Shown piece after piece: positions 1-8,844 of a stretch of 64,000 bases of DNA; positions within the stretch are counted from its first letter, which is position 1, and the number at the start of each line of letters is the position of its first letter. The DNA comes from Microbulbifer salipaludis (GTDB lineage Bacteria > Pseudomonadota > Gammaproteobacteria > Pseudomonadales > Cellvibrionaceae). A program made the position numbers and the translations under genes. The stretch is from assembly GCF_017303155.1 (NCBI RefSeq), contig NZ_JAEKJR010000001.1:310001-374000 (forward strand). Reading direction: 5' to 3'. Under the pieces are notes generated by a model that was given only the letters and a program-made list of their open reading frames with translations, searched no databases and was not told where the DNA came from.

Positions 1-70
1 AATCGTCCAAAATGTGGCGGTTAATGCGCTCAACCTGACATACAGGAGTACTGACACTACCGGCCAGCAT
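1..70 (-). CDS. Possible 5' end of next gene in polysaccharide cluster (partial)
   Basis: Just past the stop of the glycosyltransferase ending at 78, an ATG at 70-68 opens a minus-strand frame that stays open to the window edge; its 23 codons begin MLAGSVSTPVCQVERINRH. A competing frame from a GTG at 57 is also open and reads hydrophobic (LLYVRLSALTATFW), so the frame is not settled. The position and tight spacing suit another member of the cluster. Too short to assign a family. Confidence 0.3.
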   Translation of the reverse strand, partial: MLAGSVSTPVCQVERINRHILDD

Positions 71-77
71 AGGATCG

Positions 78-1346
78 CTAGCTGTGCAATGAGGTTGGGC
101 ATATCTGAGGGGCCGCATCAATGTCAAAATATTCGACTAGTTTTCTGGTATTTTCCGTGATATTGAATTCGCTTTGAACCAGATTGATTGCGCGAGTAAC
201 CTTCTGTGCTTCTTGTTCGTCTGTGTCTAGTATCGCTTCGTCAATTGCCGCGGCGATGTCCTTCGCTGCTGGGCTCACAAGGCGACCAGTATCTCCATTC
301 CGGACGAGCTCAGGTATACCTGATACATTTGTCGCGATGACCGGAACGCCACGCATCATTGCTTCCATTAAAACAACGGGTATGCCGTCCATATCGCCGT
401 TGGAATCAATTTTTCCCGGAAACACGAAATAATCGATTTTCTCAAACCATGATGAAACTGAGGTATGTGAAAGTGGTCCGCCGAAAGTTATATGGTCAGC
501 AATGCTCAGGCTGTCAGCGATGCCCTGCAGCTCGGAAAGAAGTGGTCCATCGCCCATCACTTCAAGGTGTACTGAATGCCCCTGTCTGATTAATATTTCT
601 GCCGCGCTAATTAATAGATCCACGCCTTTTTTTTCAACTAGCCGACCAAGAAATCCGATTATTTTTTCGTGCCTCTCTTTTCGGACTCGACTTCTTGGTG
701 AAAATGTATGTGAGTCAACGCCACATCGCACTAATTTAATTTTTTCTCGATTTATCCCAAGGCTAGCTAACTTTTTGATATTAAAAATTGAAATCGTCGC
801 TATAAACTTGGCTCGTGCGCTCTTCTCCTTCAGCAAATAGCCTCTCTCAAAAATGTCATTTGCATGAGCGGTAAAACTAAAAGGTATCCTACAGATTTTG
901 GCTGCATACATACCGACATCTGACGCTATATGCGAGAAGTGGCAATGTATATGTTTCAAACCCTTATCCGAGACCTCTCGGGCTAAAAATCCGGCAACCA
1001 GAAACCGGTAGATTAAACCCAGGGCGACTCTCGGCCTGGCTATGCACTTGGCCACGTCCAGTATGCAGGTTGCCATTGAACTAAGGTAACTGACTGGCCT
1101 GTTAATAAAGAGCAGAAGGTTAACTGTTAGTAAAGATGCTAATCCAATACCGTACAGATAAGTACATCTCTCTGCTACGTAGCGAACCGTCTTGTTAGTG
1201 GAAACTCCATCTACTGAATGCAGAGAGAAAGGGAATACCTGCACCCCAAACTTCTCAACCTCAATAATTTCGTTGTATACAAATGTGCTGGAAGGCCCCG
1301 GTATTTCTGGTGCGACATAAGCGATCGCATTCGGCTCGCTACTCAT
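78..1346 (-). CDS. Glycosyltransferase family 4 (GT-B fold)
   Basis: A 422-residue retaining glycosyltransferase of the GT4 type, which would transfer a sugar from a nucleotide donor to a growing lipid-linked glycan at the cytoplasmic face of the inner membrane. The N-terminal acceptor domain begins AYVAPEIPGPSSTFVYNEI. The C-terminal donor-binding half starts near residue 225 with GFLGRLVEKKGVDLL and contains the EX7E-type segment EAMMRGVPVIATNVSGIPE near residue 330. Its ATG overlaps the TGA of the upstream GT2 gene by four bases (ATGA), so translation is probably coupled. The donor sugar cannot be told from sequence. The cluster is A+T-richer than most of the window. Confidence 0.85.
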   Translation of the reverse strand: MSSEPNAIAYVAPEIPGPSSTFVYNEIIEVEKFGVQVFPFSLHSVDGVSTNKTVRYVAERCTYLYGIGLASLLTVNLLLFINRPVSYLSSMATCILDVAKCIARPRVALGLIYRFLVAGFLAREVSDKGLKHIHCHFSHIASDVGMYAAKICRIPFSFTAHANDIFERGYLLKEKSARAKFIATISIFNIKKLASLGINREKIKLVRCGVDSHTFSPRSRVRKERHEKIIGFLGRLVEKKGVDLLISAAEILIRQGHSVHLEVMGDGPLLSELQGIADSLSIADHITFGGPLSHTSVSSWFEKIDYFVFPGKIDSNGDMDGIPVVLMEAMMRGVPVIATNVSGIPELVRNGDTGRLVSPAAKDIAAAIDEAILDTDEQEAQKVTRAINLVQSEFNITENTRKLVEYFDIDAAPQICPTSLHS

Positions 1347-2371
1347 GACGGCTCCGAAATAGCTACGGACCGCTTATCAGCCCGGTCGATACAGGCCTTA
1401 TTGTTTTTCGGAAACATGCGCTCTAGGAGTATTTTAGAGCCGGCCTCAATATCGGTTGGGCTCCACCGATGTTCATTTTCTAGCTCTATCGATTTTGTCG
1501 CGTTTTTTTTACCTGAGAACAAGGACTTCCACTGATAGCGTCGGATCTCAGATACTAATTCTGGGTCATTTAGCTTGGGCTTACTCTTTATTAGAGCGCA
1601 AAGATAACCATTAAACATGGCCACGCCACCAATGATGTAAGGGTATTCAATCGCACGATAAATACAGGTACTTAACATGTATATCCATCCGGTACCCATA
1701 AAGTACTGCCCAAATCCGTGCCTTGACCGTCCGGTAAGCACTCCATCTTGGCTTGATCCCATGACACGCAGGTGAACAAAATTCAAATCTGGCTCATCCC
1801 AGCTCTGAGCACGCCACCCAAGCTGTCTGCATTTATGGCAGTCGATCGCGTCCCACATGACTTCCCGAACCAACCCCCCAATTTGTTGGAAACATGTGAC
1901 TCTGTAGAATTTTGTCATTCCAGCGGACATTTCATCGCCACGCCGTTCACTAACCAATCTACCTTCACGCTCGTTATATGGTTTTCCACTACAAGTGCCT
2001 AAACGGGGATCAGCTTCCATTTTTTCAATCAGTGTTTCAAAGTACTTTTCGGGCAATTCAAGATCTAGGTCTAATTTGCATATATACTGGTAGTCCGCGA
2101 TATTGGCTTGTCGCAAACCAGCGTAAAATGCGTCGACGACACCAGGCCCTACGTTACGAAATCCCCGGTTCTCCCGCTTCACGACCTTAATGAATGGATA
2201 TCGATCAGCGTATCGTTCAAGAATGATAGGTGATCTGTCTGTGGATCCATCATCAACGATAATCCATAATTTCGGCACCACCGACTGCGATACCACACTA
2301 TCCAGTGTGCGCTCCATATACTCCGCTTCGTCGCGACAAGGCGATATAATCAGGTAATCTCTACTTTTCAA
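1343..2371 (-). CDS. Glycosyltransferase family 2
   Basis: An inverting GT-A glycosyltransferase of 342 residues. The N-terminus has the nucleotide-sugar binding strand (YLIISPCRDEAEYMERTLDS), followed by WIIVDDGSTDRSP and the metal-binding region CKLDLDLELPEKYFE. No long membrane segment is obvious, so it is probably cytoplasmic or peripheral. The chosen start is a TTG at 2371 with AAGGA seven bases upstream. This places it 25 bases after the stop of the WecG-like gene; an upstream TTG at 2431 would force a 35-base overlap and lacks such a site. It overlaps the next gene by ATGA. The substrate is unknown. Confidence 0.8.
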   Translation of the reverse strand: MKSRDYLIISPCRDEAEYMERTLDSVVSQSVVPKLWIIVDDGSTDRSPIILERYADRYPFIKVVKRENRGFRNVGPGVVDAFYAGLRQANIADYQYICKLDLDLELPEKYFETLIEKMEADPRLGTCSGKPYNEREGRLVSERRGDEMSAGMTKFYRVTCFQQIGGLVREVMWDAIDCHKCRQLGWRAQSWDEPDLNFVHLRVMGSSQDGVLTGRSRHGFGQYFMGTGWIYMLSTCIYRAIEYPYIIGGVAMFNGYLCALIKSKPKLNDPELVSEIRRYQWKSLFSGKKNATKSIELENEHRWSPTDIEAGSKILLERMFPKNNKACIDRADKRSVAISEPS

Positions 2372-2396
2372 CGTAGCTTCCTTGCAATTCGCATAA

Positions 2397-3170
2397 TTAA
2401 GATTCGGCTTTCTGCCTGAGATGTATTGCAATTTGTCGGTTTATAAACGGCAATTTTAGGGCGTTATTAAAATACCGCATGGCCAGGCGCTTGGGATTTT
2501 GCATCATTCGGTAGAGCCACTCCAATCGTAATCTCTGCATCCAATGCGGTGCGCGCTTCTCTGATCCCGCGAGAAAGAGCATCGATGCACCAATACAAAA
2601 TGCGAGACCACCGAATCGTTGTTCGGACATGAGTTTGCTGGCAATTATTTCCTGCTGAGGTGAACCGACAGCTAGGAAAACATAGTTTGAGTGGGAATCA
2701 ACAATGTTGGCCACGACATCATTGACCTCTTCTGTTTCACGTATAAATCCCATAGAAGGATTATGATGGGCGATGTCAATGTATGGAAATCTACTTCTAA
2801 TCTTTTCTATTGTCTCTACGTCCCCGCCCAAAATGTATACCTTATCTTCTTTCTTTATTTCGTCTTGGAATAGCCTAGCGGTGAGATCACTCCCCGTAAC
2901 TACGCCAGGTAGCCGGTATCCGTGTGCCTTCAGTATGAACTCGAGGATTCGGCTATCGCATAGTGAGAGGGTTGCTGAAAAATATAAATCCCTCAGCTTA
3001 CGGCCGGAGGGCACCTCAGCAAGTCGCGCAAGATGATCGATGTTGGGAGTTATTATGTATCCCTTTTTGTTATTACATCGCATGAATCTAATTTCCGACA
3101 GGACGCGATCCATACAGGCCATGTCAATTCTGCATAGACCTAAATTTAGCGATTCAACTTTGGGTTGCAT
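2397..3170 (-). CDS. WecG/TagA/CpsF family glycosyltransferase
   Basis: A 257-residue member of the WecG/TagA/CpsF (GT26) family, which transfers N-acetylmannosamine-type or related sugars to a lipid-linked first sugar. Family signatures are visible: ITPNIDHLARL near residue 40, CDSRILEFILKAHG near 75, LPGVVTGSDLT near 90, VYILGGDVETIEKI near 115, and FLAVGSPQQEIIASKL near 170. Length is typical for the family. The start ATG at 3170 has AGAAG upstream, and eight bases separate it from the preceding gene. Members usually add the second sugar of a repeat unit, so this cluster probably builds a repeat-unit polysaccharide; that is inference. Confidence 0.85.
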   Translation of the reverse strand: MQPKVESLNLGLCRIDMACMDRVLSEIRFMRCNNKKGYIITPNIDHLARLAEVPSGRKLRDLYFSATLSLCDSRILEFILKAHGYRLPGVVTGSDLTARLFQDEIKKEDKVYILGGDVETIEKIRSRFPYIDIAHHNPSMGFIRETEEVNDVVANIVDSHSNYVFLAVGSPQQEIIASKLMSEQRFGGLAFCIGASMLFLAGSEKRAPHWMQRLRLEWLYRMMQNPKRLAMRYFNNALKLPFINRQIAIHLRQKAES

Positions 3171-3178
3171 GATTTCTT

Positions 3179-4261
3179 CTACTTATACTCAATAATTGCG
3201 GCTTTTCTACCTGCTAGTTGCGTGAAAAAATATTTTGTAGCACCAAGAAACTGCGGAAATTTTGCCAGCAGTGTAAACATGCTATAAACGAATGATCGAC
3301 GAATTGAATTTCGAAGTTTTATTCGCCGTAGAAATATTCTGATCACGATGGCTGGATAGGCCATCAGGATTAAAATTGATATCGGCGCAAATGCTGGTGC
3401 AAGAGTTAGCGCGGCCACTGGTATAAGAAATGCCCAGAAAAAAATGCTTGAAATTTCCCTCACACAATATGGCCGTTTTTTTGTAGCATGCATTGCGCAG
3501 CGCTCTGCGTATGCGAACCCAGCCCGTACATTTCTTAGCCAGAATTGCCTGAAGCTCGTCATCGCAGCATCGTGCGATGTCATCTCGCAATCTATTCTCC
3601 AGATGCGCCAGTTCTCTTTTCGCAATCTGAAGCACATTTCTGGCTCCTCTCCAGCAATCATGTCAGAGTTAAAAGCCTGGACACTTTCTATAGCGATTCT
3701 ACGAGCAAAAAAATCACCGCCACATGCATTGGATTCTCCGATAGGTGTATCCCATTCAATGTCACACAGTGCGTTGTATACGGTTTTTTGCGGATATACC
3801 TCTCTCCTTCGGCCGCACACGATGGCAGCCTCTGGGTTCACTGAAGAAAATGCTATTGCTTTCGATAGCCACCCGGGTTGCAATGAACAATCACCGTCGA
3901 TAAATTGAACAAATTCGACCGCCGGGCTTATTTCGATCAGGCGCTCCAGGCCTGCGTTTCTAGCTCGCGCCGCTGTGAAAGGTCGCGTGGCTGCGAGCTG
4001 TACCACGTCACATCCGAGATTTTTTGCACAATCAACACTACCATCGTCGGATCCTGAATCGACGTAGACTATCGGAGTTAATATCAAGTCTGAGACTGAT
4101 TCGTCACTGTCGCTTTCGCTACCAAGCATCTCTCGTCGCAGGGCAATTGACTGTTCAAGAATAGATTCCAGACAGCGGCGAAGTCGCTCCCCCTCATTTC
4201 TTCCGATAACGACAAAGCCAAGAGCTAGCATCTTTTCTACCCTAAGGTTCGCTTCACGCAT
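3179..4261 (-). CDS. Glycosyltransferase family 2 with C-terminal membrane segments
   Basis: A GT2 enzyme of about 360 residues. It opens with LALGFVVIGRNEGERLRRCL, followed by IVYVDSGSDDGSVDCA, FVQFIDGDCSLQPGW (the DXD-type site) and GEEPEMCFRLRKENW (the catalytic acidic region). Two hydrophobic stretches near the C-terminus (FFWAFLIPVAALTL and ISILILMAYPAIVI) suggest membrane anchoring. The frame is open to 4354, but the ATG at 4261 is preferred because it overlaps the upstream sulfotransferase by only eight bases and removes an uncharacteristic N-terminal extension. It resembles succinoglycan-type transferases; the sugar is unknown. Confidence 0.8.
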   Translation of the reverse strand: MREANLRVEKMLALGFVVIGRNEGERLRRCLESILEQSIALRREMLGSESDSDESVSDLILTPIVYVDSGSDDGSVDCAKNLGCDVVQLAATRPFTAARARNAGLERLIEISPAVEFVQFIDGDCSLQPGWLSKAIAFSSVNPEAAIVCGRRREVYPQKTVYNALCDIEWDTPIGESNACGGDFFARRIAIESVQAFNSDMIAGEEPEMCFRLRKENWRIWRIDCEMTSHDAAMTSFRQFWLRNVRAGFAYAERCAMHATKKRPYCVREISSIFFWAFLIPVAALTLAPAFAPISILILMAYPAIVIRIFLRRIKLRNSIRRSFVYSMFTLLAKFPQFLGATKYFFTQLAGRKAAIIEYK

Positions 4262-5180
4262 ATTTATGAATTCTACCCCGATCTGCTTTATCGGTTGGCT
4301 TACTCCATTCCATCGGTTTCTCCAACACGATTTTCTTATAGCTTTCGCAATCAAGATTAGTATTAAATAACGTACCTAGTATTTTTAGCTCTTCATCAAA
4401 TGTAGCCTTCAACTTTCTTATACTGACGGCTGATAGATTTGGCCTCTCTGACATTTGCATTCTTGACTTAATCGAATTGCGAAATGTGGCTGGCACAAGG
4501 GTGCGCCTTATCATCGTCAAGATCGGATTACGAATCAGGAAATTAGTAAATGCATTCGTTCTCAGGCGGGCAGATGAAACATTTGTCTTTGCATGCGCGT
4601 CGATCCACGCAACCTCGCCCTTATAACCTATAAATTTTGCAATCCTTGAGAGTTCTTGTGCGGGATTACGTTTGATTCTCTCGAAGAACACTGGAAGAAT
4701 ATTTTCTTTTCCGTAGTGAGTAATGTATGGAGATAACTGCGTTGCATAGCAACTATATTTTACGAGCTCCGGGTACAAATCAATTGCGTGATTAATATCG
4801 ACCCGGATATTATTGCAGCTCCATTCGTGTATATATTGTGATACCAAGCGATCTATCGGATCTCGCATGATGTAAACAAGTTTTACGTCAGGTAATGCAT
4901 CGGAAAGTCTTGCAAAGCACTGCGGGTACGTTGGAATTTTCGTGTAATGGGTACTGGCCTCTCCGAGGATGTCATCTGCCTTTGCAGCCTCGAAAAGTGT
5001 TTCATACCAGCTTGCACCACGCGCATACTGAGAATCATCACTGAAGAAGTTTGGCTCCTTTAGATCCGGCATATACACGCCATCGAGCAAACGCAATTGC
5101 TCGTAAATCGTTGTAGTAGCTGACTTCATTGCGCCAATAATAATAAAGTCCGGTCGCTTTCCGGGTTTCAAACTATTCAT
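4254..5180 (-). CDS. Sulfotransferase domain protein (PAPS-dependent)
   Basis: A 308-residue sulfotransferase that would move sulfate from PAPS to a carbohydrate hydroxyl or amine. The 5'-phosphosulfate binding loop is FIIIGAMKSATTTIYEQL near residue 12, a variant of the usual KSGTT. The 3'-phosphate binding element is KLVYIMRDPIDRLVSQYIH near residue 105, with the expected Arg and Ser. It overlaps the upstream GT2 by ATGA and the downstream GT2 by about eight bases, so it is translated as part of a glycosyltransferase operon. The context argues for sulfation of the polysaccharide made here (inference). No signal peptide, so modification would be cytoplasmic. Confidence 0.85.
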   Translation of the reverse strand: MNSLKPGKRPDFIIIGAMKSATTTIYEQLRLLDGVYMPDLKEPNFFSDDSQYARGASWYETLFEAAKADDILGEASTHYTKIPTYPQCFARLSDALPDVKLVYIMRDPIDRLVSQYIHEWSCNNIRVDINHAIDLYPELVKYSCYATQLSPYITHYGKENILPVFFERIKRNPAQELSRIAKFIGYKGEVAWIDAHAKTNVSSARLRTNAFTNFLIRNPILTMIRRTLVPATFRNSIKSRMQMSERPNLSAVSIRKLKATFDEELKILGTLFNTNLDCESYKKIVLEKPMEWSKPTDKADRGRIHKYA

Positions 5181-6235
5181 GACTGGGCCACCTGATTACC
5201 GTATGGAGAAGCTTTTTTATTGGTGCCCTTTTTACCAGATAGAAAACCAATCCAAAGATCCCTCCACTCACCCGAAATTGATGGGCCGGGAGCACGCCCC
5301 AGCAGGCACTTTGAGTATCGTAAGATTCGGCCAGCACACCAGGCGAGATTTGCAGCAAATAGCTTTGGTCTACCGCCTAGCAGGAGAAAGTAACGCGACC
5401 TGGATTGATAGAAGTAGGCAGGGACGCGCTTTCTCGCATTGCCATTCTTCTTGACGCTAGAGGTGCCCCCACGCAAATGTACTACGCGGGCATCTAATTC
5501 TTGCTTGATGCTGTAACCTGCACGCTTTATCCGCAGGCAATACTCGATATCCTCAAAATACATGAAGAACGATTCATCCATGCGGCCAATTTGCGTGACG
5601 ATATCCGAGCGCAGCAGCACGCAAGCGAAACTAACCCAGTCCAGTTCCTGATCTGGCTCATTGAGCTCTATTGGCGTGTTCTTAGACTTGAGCAGCTTTG
5701 TTACTAAGTCAATCTGGGCACCGCGGATTAACTCACTGGTCACACCCCTGCGGCGAAAGCGACTTACTTGCTGCTGTCCATCAAGGTATTCGAGACGTGG
5801 ACCGAGGGCCCCGATAGTTCGGTCGCCCTCCATTCTGGAGAGGAGCAGTGAAATCGCACCCGGGCGGACAATCGTGTCACTATTAAGCAGGAGATAATAC
5901 TCAGCTTCTACCTGCGACATTCCGAAGTTGTTACCCGCAGAAAAGCCGCCATTGACTGACGATGCACACAACCGGATTTTCGTGCTGAAACCTGCTGGGC
6001 AGCTTTTTAACCAATGCTCGAGAAGTTCGATTGAATGATCACCGGAAGCATTATCCACAACGATGGCTTGCGCATTCAGGCCAGATAGCTGCGGGACCAA
6101 GCTCTTTAGGCAATCCTGAACGAGATCCGGAGTGCAGTAATTAACAATCACTACTGCAAGCTTGAGGGGGGCGCGACCTTCCATTGTCTGCTTCTTTATT
6201 GCCGCCATTTCAGGGGGAAATGCGGGAAAATCCAT
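5177..6235 (-). CDS. Glycosyltransferase family 2 (rhamnosyltransferase-like)
   Basis: First gene of the minus-strand polysaccharide operon, 352 residues from the ATG at 6235. The GT-A core reads LKLAVVIVNYCTPDLVQDCL, then AIVVDNASGDHSIELL, NGGFSAGNNFGM, YLLLNSDTIVRPG (DXD site) and FFMYFEDIEYCLRIKRAG. This pattern is shared with WbbL-like rhamnosyltransferases. The start is uncertain: an internal ATG at 6184, with AAGAAG upstream, would begin just before the conserved core. No promoter was recognised upstream. Confidence 0.8.
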   Translation of the reverse strand: MDFPAFPPEMAAIKKQTMEGRAPLKLAVVIVNYCTPDLVQDCLKSLVPQLSGLNAQAIVVDNASGDHSIELLEHWLKSCPAGFSTKIRLCASSVNGGFSAGNNFGMSQVEAEYYLLLNSDTIVRPGAISLLLSRMEGDRTIGALGPRLEYLDGQQQVSRFRRRGVTSELIRGAQIDLVTKLLKSKNTPIELNEPDQELDWVSFACVLLRSDIVTQIGRMDESFFMYFEDIEYCLRIKRAGYSIKQELDARVVHLRGGTSSVKKNGNARKRVPAYFYQSRSRYFLLLGGRPKLFAANLAWCAGRILRYSKCLLGRAPGPSISGEWRDLWIGFLSGKKGTNKKASPYGNQVAQS

Positions 6236-6500
6236 TTAAATGTTGCAACCTTCGTTCACCGCTATGTTCGCAACTTACGTGCCAAACTTTATTGCGGTAT
6301 CCGGTTTATCGCGCACTATCCGAGGCGCATTGAAATTGCTGCATCCATTTATCGCGTTGAGCGGGAGGCTCTGTTGCGCTGATCAGCAGCGGGATCGCTC
6401 GGGCCACTACCGGAAATCCAAGTTCCAGTTGAAATAGACGTCCGAAGCGAGACGCGCAACTCACTTTATCAACTATTCCTGATAATTCAAAAGAAAAAGA

Positions 6501-6535
6501 TATGAAGGAAGGAAGAGGCGCCAATAGTTGGCGCC
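6501..6535 (-). terminator. Probable terminator of fpr
   Basis: A perfect eight-base inverted repeat, GGCGCCAA-TAG-TTGGCGCC, lies at 6517-6535. On the minus strand it is followed by a pyrimidine-rich run (TCTTCCTTCC) but no pure T tract. It lies about 75 bases past the stop of the ferredoxin reductase gene and before the polysaccharide operon. The rest of 6236-6609 holds nothing else recognised. Confidence 0.5.
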
Positions 6536-6609
6536 CCTATTGTTTGTTTGTCCATTATCTGCAGCACTCCAATCCATGAATAAGAAGTGCCAGCTGCTGA
6601 GATTACCGG

Positions 6610-7386
6610 TTACTTCTCAACAAATGCGCGCTCAATCACATACTCCCGCGGGACACCAGCGCGCGTTTCCTTGAAACCCCAACTGTCGAGGATTGACGTT
6701 AGATCCTTTAGCATTGCCGGAGAGCCGCAAAGCATAAATCGGTCTTCTTCTGTATTTGGTTTAGGTACGTTCAGGTCGTTGAAAAGTTTTCCGGAAAGCA
6801 TCAAGTCGGTGAGGCGTCCATTATTGCGGTAGGGTTCACGGGTCACCGTGGGATAGTACATGAGCCCTCCTCTTACCATCTCACCAAAGTACTCATGCTC
6901 TGGCAGCTCATGTTCAATGTAGTGCTGATAGGCAAGCTCTGACTTATATCGCACACCATGGGTGAGGATTATCTGGTCGAAGCGCTCGTAGACACTCGGG
7001 TCTTTGATGATACTCATAAACGGCGCCAGCCCCGTACCGGTCGAAAGCAGCCACAGGCGCTTGCCCGGTAACAAATGATCGGCGACCAGGGTTCCCGTTG
7101 GCTTGCGACTGACGAAGATTTCATCTCCAGGCTTGATTTTCTGCAGTTGCGAAGTGAGCGGACCATCCGGCACCTTGATGCTGAAAAATTCCAGCTCGTC
7201 TTCGTAATTAGCACTGGCTATTGAATAGGCACGCAACAGAGGTCGGCCATTTGGCTGCGCCAAACCGATCATAGTGAAGTGACCGTTTTCAAATCGGAAC
7301 CCCGGGTCACGGCTTGTTTTAAAGCTGAACAGCGTGTCGTTCCAGTGGTGGACTTCCAGCACCGTTTCCGTATTCAGGTTTGACAT
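6610..7386 (-). CDS. fpr: Ferredoxin--NADP(+) reductase
   Basis: A 258-residue FAD enzyme of the bacterial Fpr class that moves electrons between NADPH and ferredoxin or flavodoxin in the cytoplasm. The FAD-binding motif is RAYSIAS near residue 51 (the RxYS element). The NADPH-binding domain has LLSTGTGLAPFMSII near residue 107 and the typical FMLCGSPAML near 219. The C-terminus EYVIERAFVEK is characteristic of this subclass, which ends near the flavin. Length matches the family. It is a single-gene unit, with a hairpin downstream and an ordered repeat array upstream (7444-7496). It is often induced by oxidative stress in relatives. Confidence 0.93.
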   Translation of the reverse strand: MSNLNTETVLEVHHWNDTLFSFKTSRDPGFRFENGHFTMIGLAQPNGRPLLRAYSIASANYEDELEFFSIKVPDGPLTSQLQKIKPGDEIFVSRKPTGTLVADHLLPGKRLWLLSTGTGLAPFMSIIKDPSVYERFDQIILTHGVRYKSELAYQHYIEHELPEHEYFGEMVRGGLMYYPTVTREPYRNNGRLTDLMLSGKLFNDLNVPKPNTEEDRFMLCGSPAMLKDLTSILDSWGFKETRAGVPREYVIERAFVEK

Positions 7387-7443
7387 AGAAATATAACCGC
7401 TTAATCCAGAAATGCTTGTGGGCCAAATTCTAGCGCCACATGC

Positions 7444-7496
7444 GATATCTGGAAAGCGGGATATCTTGATACTAGATATCTATTTAATAGATATAG
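7444..7496. promoter_or_regulatory. GATATCT repeat array upstream of fpr
   Basis: Four copies of GATATCT (the last GATATAG) begin at 7444, 7460, 7475 and 7490, with spacings of 16, 15 and 15 bases. The last two lie in a perfect inverted repeat with nine-base arms around one base (7476-7494). The array sits 58-110 bases upstream of the fpr start. A plausible minus-strand -10 (TAGAAT, near 7432) lies between the array and the gene, so the array would flank or overlie the -35 region as expected for an activator. The regulator is not known. Confidence 0.5.
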
Positions 7497-7575
7497 ACTC
7501 GGTATTCTCGTTGCCCGCGTGGATCAGTTTGAAACGCGGCTGGTTCGCCTTATTTGGAGCTCCTGAGGTGCTGGT

Positions 7576-7606
7576 GGGAGCGCCCTCTACTGACTCGTGC
7601 GCTCCC
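7576..7606 (-). terminator. Hairpin after sulfotransferase gene (weak terminator candidate)
   Basis: GGGAGCGC at 7576-7583 and GCGCTCCC at 7599-7606 form a perfect eight-base stem with a 15-base loop, about 75 bases past the stop of the sulfotransferase at 7683. No T tract follows on either strand, so factor-independent termination is doubtful. Confidence 0.3.
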
Positions 7607-7682
7607 AACTTCACTCAATACACCAGCGAACAACCCAGCTAGCAGGTTCTGTCTGGAATACACGGGGAGGCGTGACGCATAG

Positions 7683-8663
7683 CTATTTCAGCAATGAACG
7701 ATCAATCGCATTCGTTCTGTGTTTTACGTATTCGACCCATTGACGAATTCCGGTACGTCGCGCAAGGACATGCTGCAGCCAAAGAACGAGGCCCCATTTT
7801 CTGATGTTGTAACGCATGCGATAGACACGGTTTTGAACCTTCAGCGCGAGTTTTTCTTGTATCGTGAGCGCGCGTGTATCACGGGAGAAGGGCTGATACC
7901 CCTGTTTCATCATTTGCTCGCTCGTCAGTAATTCGATCCAGCGGATTTCTCGAGCCGATGATTTGGACTTCCACTGCTCAGCGTATTGCTTTGAAGGGCA
8001 GCTGTAAGTGGTGTCTCGATCCAACTTGAGCATTTCTGGGTCGAACTTGAGAGAGAGGAATTCACAGAGGCGCGACAATTCCTTTACGGGGTTCTCAACG
8101 AGCTGTTCATAGAAAACCTCGATTGCTTGACCAGGCTGCTCCTGTGTTCTCAAAAGCTCACGTCGCTTTTCGAAATCGCACCATATTTTTGCGCCTTCAT
8201 AGACATTTCCCACCCAGCCCATCCCGATGCAAGAGCGGGCAACATCTCTGGGATCTCGATAGAGATGTATGTACCGGGCGTTAGGCCAAAGCCTGGGTAA
8301 CAGGTCTACACGCGAGTGGATCGACGCGCCAACGACTGGTTGGGGATTGCGGAGGTAAAGTTGCCGGAGAAAGTCTTTAACTAATGCTGGATAATCCAGT
8401 TCAGGGTCAATCGCCAGGTTCATTGCACTGGTCTGCCGATCGATTTTAACAAAGCGCCAATAGTCTTCGAGGTCGGGCCATCGATCACCGCGAGCCTGGG
8501 AAACAGCGCCCTCAAATTCCCCAAACATATGCATATTGGGGTGGTGATCCAAGAGTAATCGGAGAAGTGTGGATCCGGAGCGCAGTGGGCCAATAACAAA
8601 TACCGGCGATTCGAGGGCGAGGCTCGCTTGTTGTTCAAAATCTTGTCTGGGCTGGTGAGACAT
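7683..8663 (-). CDS. Sulfotransferase family protein
   Basis: A 326-residue PAPS-dependent sulfotransferase unrelated in detail to the one at 4254. The 5'-phosphosulfate loop is PVFVIGPLRSGSTLLRLLLD near residue 20. The 3'-phosphate site is RYIHLYRDPRDVARSCIGMG near residue 130, with R and S in place. The subclass resembles the Sulfotransfer_3 type found in bacterial glycan and lipid clusters and in tyrosylprotein sulfotransferase-like proteins. It has no signal peptide. It stands alone between fpr and the LysR gene, so its acceptor is unknown; the nearby polysaccharide operon is an obvious but unproven partner. The ATG at 8663 has AGGGA upstream. Confidence 0.82.
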   Translation of the reverse strand: MSHQPRQDFEQQASLALESPVFVIGPLRSGSTLLRLLLDHHPNMHMFGEFEGAVSQARGDRWPDLEDYWRFVKIDRQTSAMNLAIDPELDYPALVKDFLRQLYLRNPQPVVGASIHSRVDLLPRLWPNARYIHLYRDPRDVARSCIGMGWVGNVYEGAKIWCDFEKRRELLRTQEQPGQAIEVFYEQLVENPVKELSRLCEFLSLKFDPEMLKLDRDTTYSCPSKQYAEQWKSKSSAREIRWIELLTSEQMMKQGYQPFSRDTRALTIQEKLALKVQNRVYRMRYNIRKWGLVLWLQHVLARRTGIRQWVEYVKHRTNAIDRSLLK

Positions 8664-8844
8664 ATCCCTGCTCTCTCACAAAGTGTCCTCCAGTTACTGG
8701 TGGACCTTGTTTAGTAAATCCATTTACTTTGCCCATTGAGCCTTGCGGCCATCATGAGCGGTGGCGTCCAGTGTTGCCTTGGCTACAGACACGGACTCAT
8801 AGAGACATACCGATACTCGGTAAAACATCCAAATTTAACAATAC

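Noticed and set aside
7412..7642. A 76-codon plus-strand frame upstream of fpr
   Set aside because: It reads through the GATATCT array and a hairpin; no ribosome site or motif.
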